Below are positions 45,725 through 56,205 of a DNA stretch of 64,000 nucleotides, piece after piece (within the stretch, counting starts at the first letter, position 1; each line of letters starts with the position of its first letter). The position numbers and the translations under genes are program-made. Under the pieces are notes generated by a model. The model did not search any database. It was not told the DNA's origin and saw only the letters and a list, made by a program, of their open reading frames with translations. The DNA is from Polynucleobacter sp. MWH-UH24A (GTDB lineage: Bacteria; Pseudomonadota; Gammaproteobacteria; Burkholderiales; Burkholderiaceae), in contig NZ_CP061292.1 in the NCBI RefSeq assembly GCF_018687475.1, positions 248,001 to 312,000 of the forward strand. The letters run 5' to 3'.

Positions 45725-46891
45725 ATGACTAAACCATACGATAATCGAGCCATGGCTAGTTTATCGCAGACGCAAGGCTTACAGCACACTTCTGTAGATC
45801 AGACTGATCAGGCAGGGTTGATCACTCAAGAGGGGGGTGCCCCCAAAATCTTGATCGTTAAGCTTTCATCCTTAGGCGATGTGCTCCATACCCTGCCCAT
45901 CGTTTGGGATTTGCGCAAACGCTTGCCCCATGCGCAAATCGATTGGATTATCGAAGAGGCCTACGTCCCATTACTCAAACCCTTAGAAACCACCAACACA
46001 TTTAGAGGGATTGATCGGATTATTCCGCTCGCGTTTCGGCGTTGGCGTAAAAGCCTTTGGAGTCGAAGTACTTGGCATGAGTTTCGGACCATGCGCCAAA
46101 TACTGCAAGCCACCACCTACGATGTGATTCTTGAAACGCAAGGCTTAATCAAATCCGCCTTGGTGTGCACACTTGCAAAAAAATCCGCTCATGCGGTAGT
46201 TGCGGGTCTGGGGAATGCCACCGAGTACTCAGGCTATGAGCCGTTGGCACGCTTTTTTTATACCCAAGCAGTGCAGGTTCCTAAACAGTGCCACGCGGTT
46301 GATCGCGCGCGTTGGGTGATGTGCTCGGCGATGGATTGGCCACTCATTAAACGCGAGAATGAACCACCGCAGTTTTATCCCCCTGAATTTGTAAAGCATC
46401 TTCCAATCCTACCCCTCGAGGATCTTTCCAGCGCGACTAATGACCCCACCGCGCCGTATGTGCTGTGTTTTCATTCCACAGCGCGCGCCGCCAAGCGCTG
46501 GGCTAATGAATCGTGGATTGATTTGGGAAAATCATTGGCTAAAGAGGGCTACCGATTGGTACTGCCTTGGGGGAGTACGAGCGAAAGGCAGGTTAGTGAA
46601 TTCATCGCAAGTCACATTCCGGGAGCAATCGTTCCCAGGGCCATCTCAATTGAAGAGGCCTATTCGTTGGTTGCCCATGCGGCACTCATCGTGGGGGTAG
46701 ACACCGGTTTAACCCATGTGGCCGCCGTTTTGGGTAAACCCACGGTTGAGATTTATTGCGACTCCCCTAGGTGGAAAACCGAGGGCTATTGGTCCAATCA
46801 AATCGCCAATCACGGTGATGTAGGGCATCCGCCTGAAGTGGCTGAGGTGCTTGCGGCTTGTCAGCGATTAATGATGCAATCATCAATTTGA
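45725..46891 (+). CDS. waaC: Lipopolysaccharide heptosyltransferase I (GT9)
   Basis: A 388-residue GT-B enzyme that adds the first heptose to Kdo of the inner core. The canonical start PKILIVKLSSLGDVLHTLP is preceded by an unusual 39-residue polar extension; a later start at 45752 (MASLSQ) shortens it. The C-terminal half has HSTARAAKRWANESW and VGVDTGLTHVAAVLGKPTVEIY, the ADP-heptose-binding region. It sits directly after rfbC although it belongs to core rather than O-antigen assembly. Confidence 0.88.
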   Translation: MTKPYDNRAMASLSQTQGLQHTSVDQTDQAGLITQEGGAPKILIVKLSSLGDVLHTLPIVWDLRKRLPHAQIDWIIEEAYVPLLKPLETTNTFRGIDRIIPLAFRRWRKSLWSRSTWHEFRTMRQILQATTYDVILETQGLIKSALVCTLAKKSAHAVVAGLGNATEYSGYEPLARFFYTQAVQVPKQCHAVDRARWVMCSAMDWPLIKRENEPPQFYPPEFVKHLPILPLEDLSSATNDPTAPYVLCFHSTARAAKRWANESWIDLGKSLAKEGYRLVLPWGSTSERQVSEFIASHIPGAIVPRAISIEEAYSLVAHAALIVGVDTGLTHVAAVLGKPTVEIYCDSPRWKTEGYWSNQIANHGDVGHPPEVAEVLAACQRLMMQSSI

Positions 46892-46932
46892 TCAATCGGA
46901 ATAAAATGAGAGTCTACTGTCTACTAAGCGTA

Positions 46933-47898
46933 CTAAGCGAGCTTTTGCGCTTGCGCAGCGCACATGCGCTCAATCACCCCGTCAACATCGGTGGGTTTTT
47001 TCCACTTCAGTTGTTTAATGGCCCGCTCGGGGTTACCCACACTGTATTGAATTTCATTGGGTCGGAAAAACGCAGGATTAATTTCTACATGCTCTTGCCA
47101 ATCCAAATCAAAATACTCAAAGGCTTTGGCGACAAAATAGGTGAGGGACTCCATGCGGCCCGTGGCGATCACAAAATCATCAGGTTTATCTTGCTGCATC
47201 ATGAGCCACATGGCTTCCACATACTCTGAAGCCCAGCCCCAATCGCGGCAAATATCTAAATTACCCAGTTCAATCTTTTGCATCAGCCCAGCTTTGATCT
47301 GACTAGCGCCCACCACAATTTTTTGCGTGACAAAACGCTCCGGACGCAAGGGCGATTCGTGGTTAAACAAGATGCCCGTGCAGGCATAGAGACCATAGGA
47401 TTCACGGTAGCTGTTAATAAGCCACTTGGCGGTTGATTTCGCAACTGCATACGGACTGCGTGGTGCAAAGGGTGTAGCCTCATTGGCAGGGGTGGTACCG
47501 GTATCTCCAAAACACTCACTAGAACCAGCATTGTAAAAACGGACGGTCTTACCAAGTACTCGGATTACCTCCAAAATATTCAAGGTGCCAATCGCAATAC
47601 TTTCAATGGCTTCAACCGGTTGTTCAAAGGAAAGGCCAACAGAGGTTTGACCGGCGAGGTTGTAAATCTCATCAGGATCGCAGCTTTGAATCGCGTTAAA
47701 GACGCTACGAAAGTCATTAATTGAGACAGATATTAGCTTTACGTGTTCGCGAATACCAAGGGCATTTAAGTTGGCAAATGAGGATGCCATGACATCTCGC
47801 GACGATCCAGTAACTGCATAGCCTTTGCTAAGAAGGTGCTGTGCTAGGTAAGCACCATCTTGTCCGGTAATGCCAATAATGAGGGCATTTTTAGTCAT
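46933..47898 (-). CDS. GDP-mannose 4,6-dehydratase-like epimerase/dehydratase
   Basis: A 321-residue short-chain dehydrogenase. IIGITGQDGAYLAQHLL is the GMD-type NADP motif, YNLAGQTSVGLSFEQPVE and SSECFGDTG with [16 protein letters not shown] supply the catalytic residues, and FNHESPLRPERFVTQKI is close to the GMD signature [17 protein letters not shown]. It is about 55 residues shorter than the true gmd at 49536-50669. It may be a second dehydratase feeding another GDP-deoxysugar such as D-rhamnose. It lies on the opposite strand from its neighbours and diverges from manC. Confidence 0.75.
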   Translation of the reverse strand: MTKNALIIGITGQDGAYLAQHLLSKGYAVTGSSRDVMASSFANLNALGIREHVKLISVSINDFRSVFNAIQSCDPDEIYNLAGQTSVGLSFEQPVEAIESIAIGTLNILEVIRVLGKTVRFYNAGSSECFGDTGTTPANEATPFAPRSPYAVAKSTAKWLINSYRESYGLYACTGILFNHESPLRPERFVTQKIVVGASQIKAGLMQKIELGNLDICRDWGWASEYVEAMWLMMQQDKPDDFVIATGRMESLTYFVAKAFEYFDLDWQEHVEINPAFFRPNEIQYSVGNPERAIKQLKWKKPTDVDGVIERMCAAQAQKLA

Positions 47899-48026
47899 AA
47901 AGTCGGCGATGAATGGGATATTTACTATTAGGAATAGTTTAAGCGGTAAATGTTGTTCCGAACTAATTCCAAATTTTGTTTTGATTAGTCCTTTAAAATA
48001 GGGTTGTTTTCTAAATATAGCTTTGT

Positions 48027-49502
48027 GTGAATACTTCTACCATAACCCCCTCAACCATACCAGTCATTTTATGTGGCGGTTCCGGGACGCGTCTTTGGCC
48101 TTTATCGCGCGCAGGCTTTCCAAAGCAATTTTTAATTCTCTCTGGCGACGATCGTCAGGAAAGTCTTTTTCAGCAGGCTATTATTAGGGCTTGCGCAGCG
48201 ATCGGATCTGGCGCTGATTCGGGTAGGGCATTCATTGTGACCAATGAAGAACATCGTTTTTTAGCATTGGATCAGCTGCGCGAGTTAAAGAATGCCCAGG
48301 CAACCCTGCTACTTGAGCCATCGGGGCGCAACACTGCACCAGCACTTACCTTGGCAGCCTTATGTGCAATAGAGAATCACGATGATGCCGTTTTGCTCGT
48401 GACGCCCGCTGATCAAACAATTGCTAATCAATCCGCATTTGAAAAAGCCATACAGTCGGCACTGCAAATTGCCCAATCAGGGGCGATTGCGATTTTGGGA
48501 ATAAAGCCAACGGCCCCAGAGACCGGTTATGGGTATATTCAAGCGCAGCCAGCAGATAATGGCGCGATGTTGGTCAAGCGTTTTGTCGAAAAGCCCGATT
48601 TAGCGACTGCCACCCAATATTTAAAGGAGGGTGGCTACTATTGGAATGGCGGCATGTTTGTCCTCAAGGCGAGTGTCTGGCTTGCTGCATTAAAAGAGTT
48701 TCGCCCTGATATTTTGGAGGCTACCATCAAAGCATGGCAAGCTAAAACGAGCGATGTCAGTGGTGATGCTCTTTTTATCCGACCCGATAAAGAACTTTTT
48801 AATTCGATTCCGAGCGAATCAATTGATTATGCGGTGATTGAGAAATGCCCTGGTAGCACTTTTACCATTCAAATGGTTCCATTGGATGCCGGTTGGAATG
48901 ATTTAGGCGCATGGGATGCAGTCTGGCAGGTCAGTAGTCAAGATGAGCAAGGTAATGTCACGCGAGGGGATGTTGTCTTGGAGCAAACCACCAATTCTCT
49001 TGTTTACTCAAGTAATCGTTTGATTGGCGCAGTGGGCGTCAATAACCTTGTTGTTGTAGAGACCGCCGATGCGGTATTGGTTGCTGATCGAGCCAATAGT
49101 CAAGAAGTCAAGGCCATTATCAAACGACTAGAGCAAGAGAGTCGCGAAGAGAAGAATTTGCATCGTAAAGTCAATCGGCCCTGGGGTTGGTATGACAGCG
49201 TCGATGAGGGTGAGCGCTTTAAGGTCAAACGCATTCAAGTGAAACCCGGCGCGAGCCTCTCCCTACAAATGCACCATCACCGCGCTGAGCACTGGATTGT
49301 GGTGAAGGGAACCGCAGAAATCACCAATGGCGATCAAGTGATGATCTTGCGCGAGAATCAAAGCACGTACATCCCCCAAGGGCAGACCCATCGATTAGCC
49401 AACCCTGGGACTGAACCCCTGGAAATTATTGAGGTGCAATCAGGCTCTTATTTAGGAGAAGATGATATTGTGCGGTTTGAAGATACGTATGGGCGAAAAT
49501 AG
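48027..49502 (+). CDS. manC: Mannose-1-phosphate guanylyltransferase / mannose-6-phosphate isomerase
   Basis: A 491-residue type II bifunctional enzyme starting with GTG at 48027. The guanylyltransferase domain has LCGGSGTRLWPLSR with FPKQFL, VTPADQTI and FVEKPDLATA. The C-terminal cupin domain (about 375-485) has RPWGWYDSVDEGERFKVKRI, PGASLSLQMHHHRAEHW and PQGQTHRLANPG, the isomerase signature. It yields GDP-mannose for gmd and any mannosyltransferase. gmd follows 33 bases later. Confidence 0.97.
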   Translation: MNTSTITPSTIPVILCGGSGTRLWPLSRAGFPKQFLILSGDDRQESLFQQAIIRACAAIGSGADSGRAFIVTNEEHRFLALDQLRELKNAQATLLLEPSGRNTAPALTLAALCAIENHDDAVLLVTPADQTIANQSAFEKAIQSALQIAQSGAIAILGIKPTAPETGYGYIQAQPADNGAMLVKRFVEKPDLATATQYLKEGGYYWNGGMFVLKASVWLAALKEFRPDILEATIKAWQAKTSDVSGDALFIRPDKELFNSIPSESIDYAVIEKCPGSTFTIQMVPLDAGWNDLGAWDAVWQVSSQDEQGNVTRGDVVLEQTTNSLVYSSNRLIGAVGVNNLVVVETADAVLVADRANSQEVKAIIKRLEQESREEKNLHRKVNRPWGWYDSVDEGERFKVKRIQVKPGASLSLQMHHHRAEHWIVVKGTAEITNGDQVMILRENQSTYIPQGQTHRLANPGTEPLEIIEVQSGSYLGEDDIVRFEDTYGRK

Positions 49503-49535
49503 AGTTTAAGATTAATCATAACCAATCACAAATCC

Positions 49536-50669
49536 ATGAGCACCAATCAACCTAAAGTAGCTTTAATTACTGGTATTACTGGCCAAGACGGCTCCTACCT
49601 GGCTGAATTTTTATTGGAAAAGGGCTATGTGGTGCATGGCATTAAACGCCGCGCCTCACTCTTTAATACCGAGCGTATTGATCACCTCTACGAAGACCCG
49701 CACGTGAATCATCGCCATTTGATCTTGCACTATGGGGATTTGACGGACACCAGCAACTTGGTGCGCATCATTCAGGAGTGCCAACCCGATGAAATCTACA
49801 ACCTAGGGGCGCAAAGCCATGTGGCTGTCTCCTTTGAGTCGCCGGAGTATACGGCGGACGTGGATGCGATTGGAGCACTGCGGATGTTGGAGGCCATTCG
49901 CATCTTAGGATTGGAAAAGAAAACCCGCTTTTACCAAGCCTCGACTTCAGAGCTCTATGGCTTAGTGCAAGAGATCCCCCAAAAAGAAACGACCCCGTTC
50001 TATCCGAGAAGCCCCTACGCAGTTGCTAAGCTCTATGCCTATTGGATTACGGTGAACTACCGAGAAGCCTATGGCATGTATGCGTGCAATGGCATTCTCT
50101 TTAACCATGAATCCAAGCGCCGCGGTGAAACCTTTGTGACACGCAAGGTCACGCGCGGTTTGGCCAACATTGCTCAGGGTCTGGAGCAGTGCCTCTACAT
50201 GGGCAATATTGATGCGTTACGCGATTGGGGTCACGCCATGGATTATGTGCGTATGCAGTGGTTGATGCTCCAACAAGACAAGCCAGAAGATTTTGTGATT
50301 GCCACGGGGGTGCAATATACCGTGCGTGAGTTCATTCAAAAGAGTGCCAATGAGCTAGGAATCACTCTGAAATTTGAAGGCAAAGCTGAAAGCGAGAAGG
50401 CCATTGTAGCGAAGATTGAAGGGAACAAGGCGCCTGCTTTAAAGGTGGGCGATGTAATCGTACAAATTGATCCGCATTACTACCGCCCCACCGAAGTCGA
50501 GACCCTCTTGGGGGATCCCTCTAAAGCCAAAGAAAAGCTGGGTTGGGTGCCTGAGATTACGCTTGATCAAATGATCGAAGAGATGGTCGCCCACGATCTG
50601 GAAAAAGCAAAGCAACATGCATTACTAAAACAACACGGCTATGACGTTGCGGTTGGTAAAGAAAAGTAA
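49536..50669 (+). CDS. gmd: GDP-mannose 4,6-dehydratase
   Basis: A 377-residue enzyme producing GDP-4-keto-6-deoxymannose. [47 protein letters not shown] and [16 protein letters not shown] are all in place. One difference: the usual NHESPRRGE reads NHESKRRGE here. The C-terminal insertion before [11 protein letters not shown] is typical of proteobacterial GMD. It is followed by fcl 39 bases later, forming manC-gmd-fcl. Confidence 0.98.
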   Translation: MSTNQPKVALITGITGQDGSYLAEFLLEKGYVVHGIKRRASLFNTERIDHLYEDPHVNHRHLILHYGDLTDTSNLVRIIQECQPDEIYNLGAQSHVAVSFESPEYTADVDAIGALRMLEAIRILGLEKKTRFYQASTSELYGLVQEIPQKETTPFYPRSPYAVAKLYAYWITVNYREAYGMYACNGILFNHESKRRGETFVTRKVTRGLANIAQGLEQCLYMGNIDALRDWGHAMDYVRMQWLMLQQDKPEDFVIATGVQYTVREFIQKSANELGITLKFEGKAESEKAIVAKIEGNKAPALKVGDVIVQIDPHYYRPTEVETLLGDPSKAKEKLGWVPEITLDQMIEEMVAHDLEKAKQHALLKQHGYDVAVGKEK

Positions 50670-50708
50670 TCACTTGTAAAACTAATCAAACCTTATAGAG
50701 AGGCTTGC

Positions 50709-51680
50709 TTGTCTAACGATCGTGATCCAAAAATTTATATTGCAGGCCATCGGGGCATGGTGGGGTCTGCGATTGTGCGGGAGTTGGCGCGCAAAGGCTA
50801 TACCAATTTGGTGTATCGCACTCATCAGGAACTCGACCTCACCAATCAAGCAGCCGTCCAACACTTTTTTGAATCTGAAAAGCCTGATCAGGTGTACTTG
50901 GCGGCAGCAATAGTTGGGGGAATTCATGCGAACAATACCTATCCTGCAGAGTTTATTTACGACAATTTGATGGTGCAAAATAATGTCATCCATCAAGCCT
51001 TTCGAAGTGGCGTCAAAAAACTCCTATTCTTAGGTTCCAGTTGCATTTATCCAAAGTTAGCGTCTCAACCGATGGCGGAGGACGCACTCTTGACCGGAAA
51101 ATTAGAGCCTACCAATGAGCCCTATGCGATTGCCAAGATTGCCGGTATCAAAATGTGCGAAAGCTATAACCGGCAATATGGCGAGAGTCATGGGGTGGAC
51201 TATCGTTCCGTAATGCCCACCAATCTGTATGGACCAGGTGATAACTACCACCCCGAAAATAGCCATGTGATTCCGGCGCTGGTGCGACGTTTTCATGAGG
51301 CTAAACGTCACAATCAATCCAAGGTAGTCATTTGGGGAACCGGGACTCCTAGGCGCGAATTTTTATACGTGGATGACATGGCAAAAGCCTGCGTATTTGT
51401 AATGAATTTACCGAAAGTGCAGTACGATCAAGTGACTAGTCCAATGCAGCAGCATCTTAACGTTGGTTTTGGTAGTGATGTCACGATTGCAGAGTTAGCC
51501 CACTTGATCGCCAAGGTAACTGGATATGCTGGCGAGATTGAGTTTGATTCCACAAAGCCAGATGGTGCTCCACGAAAACTAATGAATTCATCAACACTTC
51601 AGAAGCTGGGTTGGCAACCCCATGTCGATTTAGAGTCTGGGCTATCAATGACCTATCAGGAATTTGTGCAACTCAGCTGA
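50709..51680 (+). CDS. fcl: GDP-L-fucose synthase
   Basis: A 323-residue epimerase/reductase from a TTG start at 50709. [17 protein letters not shown] is the NADPH motif, [14 protein letters not shown] and the catalytic [15 protein letters not shown] follow, and [20 protein letters not shown] is the family block. It converts the GMD product to GDP-L-fucose, the donor for the two fucosyltransferase-type genes at 39058-41117. Confidence 0.97.
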   Translation: MSNDRDPKIYIAGHRGMVGSAIVRELARKGYTNLVYRTHQELDLTNQAAVQHFFESEKPDQVYLAAAIVGGIHANNTYPAEFIYDNLMVQNNVIHQAFRSGVKKLLFLGSSCIYPKLASQPMAEDALLTGKLEPTNEPYAIAKIAGIKMCESYNRQYGESHGVDYRSVMPTNLYGPGDNYHPENSHVIPALVRRFHEAKRHNQSKVVIWGTGTPRREFLYVDDMAKACVFVMNLPKVQYDQVTSPMQQHLNVGFGSDVTIAELAHLIAKVTGYAGEIEFDSTKPDGAPRKLMNSSTLQKLGWQPHVDLESGLSMTYQEFVQLS

Positions 51681-52690
51681 TTACAAGTCGCCACCTTCGT
51701 TGATCAATTTCCTCCAGTAATGCATCGTTAGTTTGTCGTAATTAAACATTTTGTTTTTAAGATTCAATTTAGCTTGTGCTAAAAATTCTGGGATTAGTTG
51801 ATCCCAAGATTCAACTTCAATCACGTGCAAGTCTTGAAAAAGCTCGCTGATATGAGATTTCTTAACTATGGGAATGCAGCCAAGAATTAGAGCTTCCCAG
51901 GTATGAAAGGAATCAATCTCTGCTCCATGGGGAATTAAGACAAATTGATAACCCGATTGCTCTTCCCAGGTTTTGGCTGAAGGTAAGGGCTTGGGTTGAA
52001 CATAGCAAAGCGATCAATTGATCATGTCATAGCAGGATTGCCGATTGGTTCGATCAAGTAAGAAATACCCGTTGCAAAAGACGAGGGGCAGTCGATCCTC
52101 GCACTTTTGCGCTTGCTTTACAAAGGTTTGGATTTGCAATTCTTGGAGTGTGGGCAGAATAAAGCCGCCACCCCATTGCAAGGGATCAAGCCACAAGTTA
52201 TATAAATTGATTCCGATGGGAATAGCACTTAACTTGGGCGAATCGTGACCCTTATTTTGGGCTTACCACCGCACCCGATGTGGATGGTCAAGAATTAAAT
52301 CCAAATCACTACCAAGGGTTGCTCTACTAATTGTCGTATCGTTATCGCCGCTCACTAAAATGAATGGCCGTTGAATCTGCGGAAGAACTACTTGTGAGAA
52401 GTAAATACGCCATTTGGATTGAATATAATTGGCAGCAAATTAACCAGATGGTTTGCTATTGGAGTTGATTCGATTAGCGATGCGATCTACATAAGTTGTG
52501 TCCATCTGAGCAATAATTGGATCGTGGGGTGAAGATCACAGGCAAACAGAATTGACCAACTATTAACAATTTGGGCGTTCAGTATCCCAAAGTCAAATAC
52601 ATCTTGCAGTAGGATTTTGCTAGTCGTTTTGCGACGGTCAAAACGCTCGAGGAAAATTCCGAGCCAGCGGTAAATGAAACGACCGAACAT
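51681..52690 (-). pseudogene. Broken glycosyltransferase gene (exostosin/GT47-like), one frameshift and three stops
   Basis: Read on the minus strand from an ATG at 52690 (MFGRFIYRWLGIFLERFD), the frame changes once at about 52506-52540. It then continues in one frame to the TAA at 51681, interrupted by TAA at 52440-52442, TAA at 52263-52265 and TGA at 52014-52016. Pieces such as RPFILVSGDNDTTISRATLG, NKGHDSPKLSAIPIGINLYN, LIPHGAEIDSFHTWEALILG and CIPIVKKSHISELFQDL show a glycosyltransferase of about 335 residues. The HGAEIDSFHTWEALILGCIPIV block is exostosin-like. It lies between fcl and the wzy-like gene and is clearly dead. Confidence 0.8.
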
Positions 52691-52777
52691 AGGTAAATAA
52701 AGGTAATTTAATGGTAACTTATGCTAGTGTTTAAAAAGATAGCAACTCTATTGCGGATATTTAACTTAGGATAAATT

Positions 52778-54193
52778 TTGAATCAGCCGACAGACAAATT
52801 ACAGAGCCCTTCGATAGATAATCTAAGGTGGGTTCTGATCATCTTAAGTTCAATCCTATTGGGAATTTGGGCAGTTAAAGAGACGATTGCCCTTCGTAAT
52901 ATTCTTTTAGTTGTTGGGACGCTTTTATCGCTTTATTACATCGCCCTTGAATTTCGCTATGAAAAACTAAAGGAAGATTTATCTCTTTGGAAGCTTCTAC
53001 CACTGATCCTAATTGCCTGCAGTTTTCTTTGGGTCATTGTTCATTATTTCTTTTTTTCAGTTGATCCAATTGCGCAACTTGATGAGCTAAAAAGCACTTG
53101 GTTAAGAGCACTCTTGGCATTCATTGTGGGCCTGGGAGCTGGGCTAGCTTTACGCAATTACCCAAACCGCCTCAATCTGCTCTGGTTGGGTATATTGCTT
53201 GCCTTCTGCGTTCTGTATTACCAATATATTCCAAGAGCGCTAGCGCAAAACCAATTACTAGTTCCAGACTACGATCACTATTTATTCCATTTAAAGTTTA
53301 ATGCCGTTCTAGCGGGCATGATATTCGTTGCAGGTATTGATGGTGCCCTTTTGGATCATTTTCGTGCAATCCATTATCAATGGAGTCATTTGAAGCTTTG
53401 GTATTTTCTTTATTGGTTGGTTGGTACCAGTATGGCGTTGTGGGCATTTGTATTTATTGTAAATGCTCGAAATGGCATTGGCTTATCAATAATTTTGTAC
53501 AGCTTTTGGTTCATTTGTGTATTGATTTTCTTCATTCAAAGTCAGATGAGACGGCCTAATGTAAAAAGTCTTTTAGCGCTTTTATTTGCCGCTATCATTT
53601 TATGTCTTGTCGTGTATTTTGCGTTTTTGCAAACAAATATTAATAGTGGTTGGAATACTATTCTCAAGGATGCAAAAATTGCAGTTCAAATTGAACGATA
53701 CCCACATTGGCAAAATCCTGCCATGGGCCTTCCCCAAGGAGAGGATGGGCACATTCCAGCAGATGCTAATTATGGGAGAATAGCTTGGGCTGTAGCCGGT
53801 TTGAGTAAAATTTTTGAAAATTGGTACGGTGTTGGTACGCTGGCCTACCCCTTGGGAAAACACCCTAACCCCCCCGTAAATATGCCGCTTGGTGAAAATG
53901 ACCCTGGAATCGCCACCCATAGCGGTTGGATAGAATTAGGTTTAGCATTTGGTTTTCCAATTTTAGCCTTAATTTTTTCAGTATTGTTGCTGAGCTTCAT
54001 AGAGGCTACTCGCAATGCCTATCCAGCGAGAATGACAGTGCTGGGTTTGGTAGTCTTGATTTTTTCTCTATATACCGTTGGCGAGGTAGCAATCCAACAT
54101 GGTATCGAAATTTTGTATTACCTTTTGGCCTTCATTTCTGGCTTAATTTTTGTAAAACCAACGCAAGCTCCCATTAATAACTTACAGCCATAG
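52778..54193 (+). CDS. O-antigen polymerase/ligase-family membrane protein (Wzy/WaaL)
   Basis: A 471-residue protein with a TTG start at 52778 and about eleven transmembrane helices. The large periplasmic loop (about 290-385) ends in GIATHSGWIELGLAFGFPIL, matching the H-x-x-x-x-x-x-x-x-G motif of the Wzy_C/O-antigen ligase family. The loop also contains PQGEDGHIPADANYGRIAWAV. It either polymerises the repeat unit or ligates it to the core. The Wzz-like gene directly after it favours polymerase, but sequence alone cannot separate the two. Confidence 0.8.
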   Translation: MNQPTDKLQSPSIDNLRWVLIILSSILLGIWAVKETIALRNILLVVGTLLSLYYIALEFRYEKLKEDLSLWKLLPLILIACSFLWVIVHYFFFSVDPIAQLDELKSTWLRALLAFIVGLGAGLALRNYPNRLNLLWLGILLAFCVLYYQYIPRALAQNQLLVPDYDHYLFHLKFNAVLAGMIFVAGIDGALLDHFRAIHYQWSHLKLWYFLYWLVGTSMALWAFVFIVNARNGIGLSIILYSFWFICVLIFFIQSQMRRPNVKSLLALLFAAIILCLVVYFAFLQTNINSGWNTILKDAKIAVQIERYPHWQNPAMGLPQGEDGHIPADANYGRIAWAVAGLSKIFENWYGVGTLAYPLGKHPNPPVNMPLGENDPGIATHSGWIELGLAFGFPILALIFSVLLLSFIEATRNAYPARMTVLGLVVLIFSLYTVGEVAIQHGIEILYYLLAFISGLIFVKPTQAPINNLQP

Positions 54194-54242
54194 ATACCAT
54201 TTATAATCTTCTAATATTTTCCATTAAAGCAAAAGGATGTGG

Positions 54243-55415
54243 GTGAACAATCATTTCAACGCAAACGCACCGAGTCAAGTTGAAACTGAGATTTCACTCG
54301 TTGATATTTTTAAATTTATTCAAGAGACTTGGAAACTACTTCTTGGAGCTGGAATTGTAGGAGCGTTTCTGGGTCTGGGCGGCTCCTTAGCCTTTCCTAA
54401 ATACACTGCGGGAATAATCTTGCAAAACAATGGTAGTTTCGACATTCGTTCCTGGCGCTCCATGGAAAACCTTTTTCCCATTTTAGCGGCTGAGATGCTT
54501 AATAGGAAGGTAGTGCCTGAAAATCAAGTCGCTATCTTCAAAAGAATCAGTAGTCCCACTTGGTTTAAACAAAACGTTCGCGTTAACTATTTATTAAGTA
54601 AAACTGATGGCAAGGAATTGCCGGTCTCAAGTAAAAATCTCGAAAGCGTTTCGGATACGATCCAATCTTTTGTCATTACTTCAACCGCTTCATCCGAGGC
54701 AAAAGCGCTCAACGAAGCTAGTGAAGTGACTCGGTTTATTAGCAATGGTGCGACCTACATCGCCATTAAGGATCTATTATTAGGTTTCGAGAGAAAGTCC
54801 GTTCTAGATCAAGCTTCTGTTCAGGCACAGATCTCGGCTACCGAGATCGAGATCGCCTACTTGAGCGAGCGTGCCAAGAACCTGGAGTTATTGCAAAAGA
54901 GCTATCCCAACTCCACCAGCGTCATCCAGCAACTGGTCGACCCCAAGGACTCAGGTGCGAAGTATCTGCCGCTGACCACCCAAATTATTGCGATCAAAAG
55001 CGACATCATCGCAAAAAATCAGGCCCTTAAGCATCTAAATGACGAGCTCAGTGAAATCAAAATCTATCAGGCCTTCTTAGATGAGATATCACCGCAATTA
55101 ACCAACCGCTTCGACGGCATCGCTATGCTCAAGATCCTCATGGCTAGCGAAGAAAACCTGCGTGCTAAGTCTGCGCCTGAGGACATCAAGGCGTTCAAAG
55201 TCCTTGATGGTATCCAACTCCAATTAAAAATCATCAAGGTGAAATTTGGCAATAGCCTGTATGTTAATAATTCCTCATCTGTTAATAAGTCCGGTAATAC
55301 TTTGAAGAACATTGTTGGGGGATCTTTCATTACTGGCTTTTTGATGCTTGCGTTTCTATTGGGCAATAGAGCCTTAAGAGCGCTGGAAAATCTGCTACCA
55401 ACGGCTAAAGTTTAA
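54243..55415 (+). CDS. Wzz-like chain-length determinant protein
   Basis: About 390 residues. GTG at 54243 is preferred over the ATG at 54237 because the AAAAGGA ribosome site overlaps that ATG and sits 5 bases before the GTG. A membrane helix near residues 30-52 (LLLGAGIVGAFLGLGG) is followed by FPKYTAGIILQN, as in Wzz. A long coiled periplasmic region with IEIAYLSERAKNLELL and a second helix near 355-375 (GGSFITGFLMLAFLLG) complete the two-helix topology. It sets the modal length of the polysaccharide. It follows the Wzy-like gene by 49 bases. Confidence 0.75.
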   Translation: MNNHFNANAPSQVETEISLVDIFKFIQETWKLLLGAGIVGAFLGLGGSLAFPKYTAGIILQNNGSFDIRSWRSMENLFPILAAEMLNRKVVPENQVAIFKRISSPTWFKQNVRVNYLLSKTDGKELPVSSKNLESVSDTIQSFVITSTASSEAKALNEASEVTRFISNGATYIAIKDLLLGFERKSVLDQASVQAQISATEIEIAYLSERAKNLELLQKSYPNSTSVIQQLVDPKDSGAKYLPLTTQIIAIKSDIIAKNQALKHLNDELSEIKIYQAFLDEISPQLTNRFDGIAMLKILMASEENLRAKSAPEDIKAFKVLDGIQLQLKIIKVKFGNSLYVNNSSSVNKSGNTLKNIVGGSFITGFLMLAFLLGNRALRALENLLPTAKV

Positions 55416-55650
55416 GGCTTTTCCCCATTTTAAAATTAATAATGAGTGGTAAATTGAGTCGTGATTCTTTAATAATGGCGACTTGATTTGATGGTACGAC
55501 AGGGTGTAACATACATTCCGCCCCAGGTCTTCATGCTTACGTGTGGCCTACAAGGGTACAAACTGCAAAAGAGGCTGTCCACTCAATGAACAAATTATAG
55601 TTTCTGATATTATTTAATTAATTGGATTAAGCCTTGAGCGAGAAAAGTCT
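55416..55650. other. Non-coding stretch after the Wzz-like gene
   Basis: About 235 bases with no convincing gene, terminator or repeat. Short open frames here look like remnants but I cannot assign them. It forms the leader of the diverged regulator that follows. Confidence 0.4.
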
Positions 55651-56205
55651 ATGCCCACCGCCGACGGCAATCACTATATTCATCTTCAACCCCTGAGCCT
55701 GATTGGGGCTTGTCCCATCATGATCCAGCACCAACTAGCCAATGCTTTAAGCATGAGTCCGGGAAAGATTAATTGCAGCCTTAAAATCGGAAAGGAAAAG
55801 GGCCTCGTAAAGTGGGATAGCTTTATCCAAAACGTCAACAAGCAGGCGTGCCCGCTTATCCCGACCCCCTCCCAAGGTGCAGTCTACAAACTTAACACCT
55901 TCTTCTTGCAGTGTAAAGAGACCAAATACATTTCAACGGTACTAATTATGGCGAGTGTCTTGGTTTTGATACATATTCGCCTGGGCAGATTATCGCCTAG
56001 GCGAAGAGCGAAGAGAACATCCCATTCGAAGGAATGGTCTCAATCCCTTGAGCGGTCGGTTTGTCGTCAGCGACCCAAAGGCAGGGGAAGAGCGCTGCGA
56101 AGAAATTTGAATTTCCAGGGGTGCGGTGTTACCACATCGGGGATTGAGTATCGGCAAACTCATTACCGCTCTTTATCGATATCAGAAATTAATGGTTTCA
56201 ATTAA
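55651..56205 (+). pseudogene. Diverged EPS-associated MarR-family regulator with a run-on C-terminus (probably decaying)
   Basis: The first ~95 residues follow the pattern of the short EPS-associated MarR-type regulators: IQHQLANALSMSPGKINCSL, then EKGLVKWDSFIQNVNKQ, TPSQGAVYKLNTFFLQCKE. In good copies this reads roughly SQRELA..LG.SLGK.NYCLKAL..KGLVK..NFK.N.NK..Y.YLLTP.G...K..LT..FLKRK. Many consensus positions are altered. After about residue 95 the frame runs on for ~90 residues of arginine-rich, non-conserved sequence to 56205, as if the normal stop had been lost by frameshift. Such regulators sit in exopolysaccharide loci. A functional but divergent regulator is possible. Confidence 0.5.
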
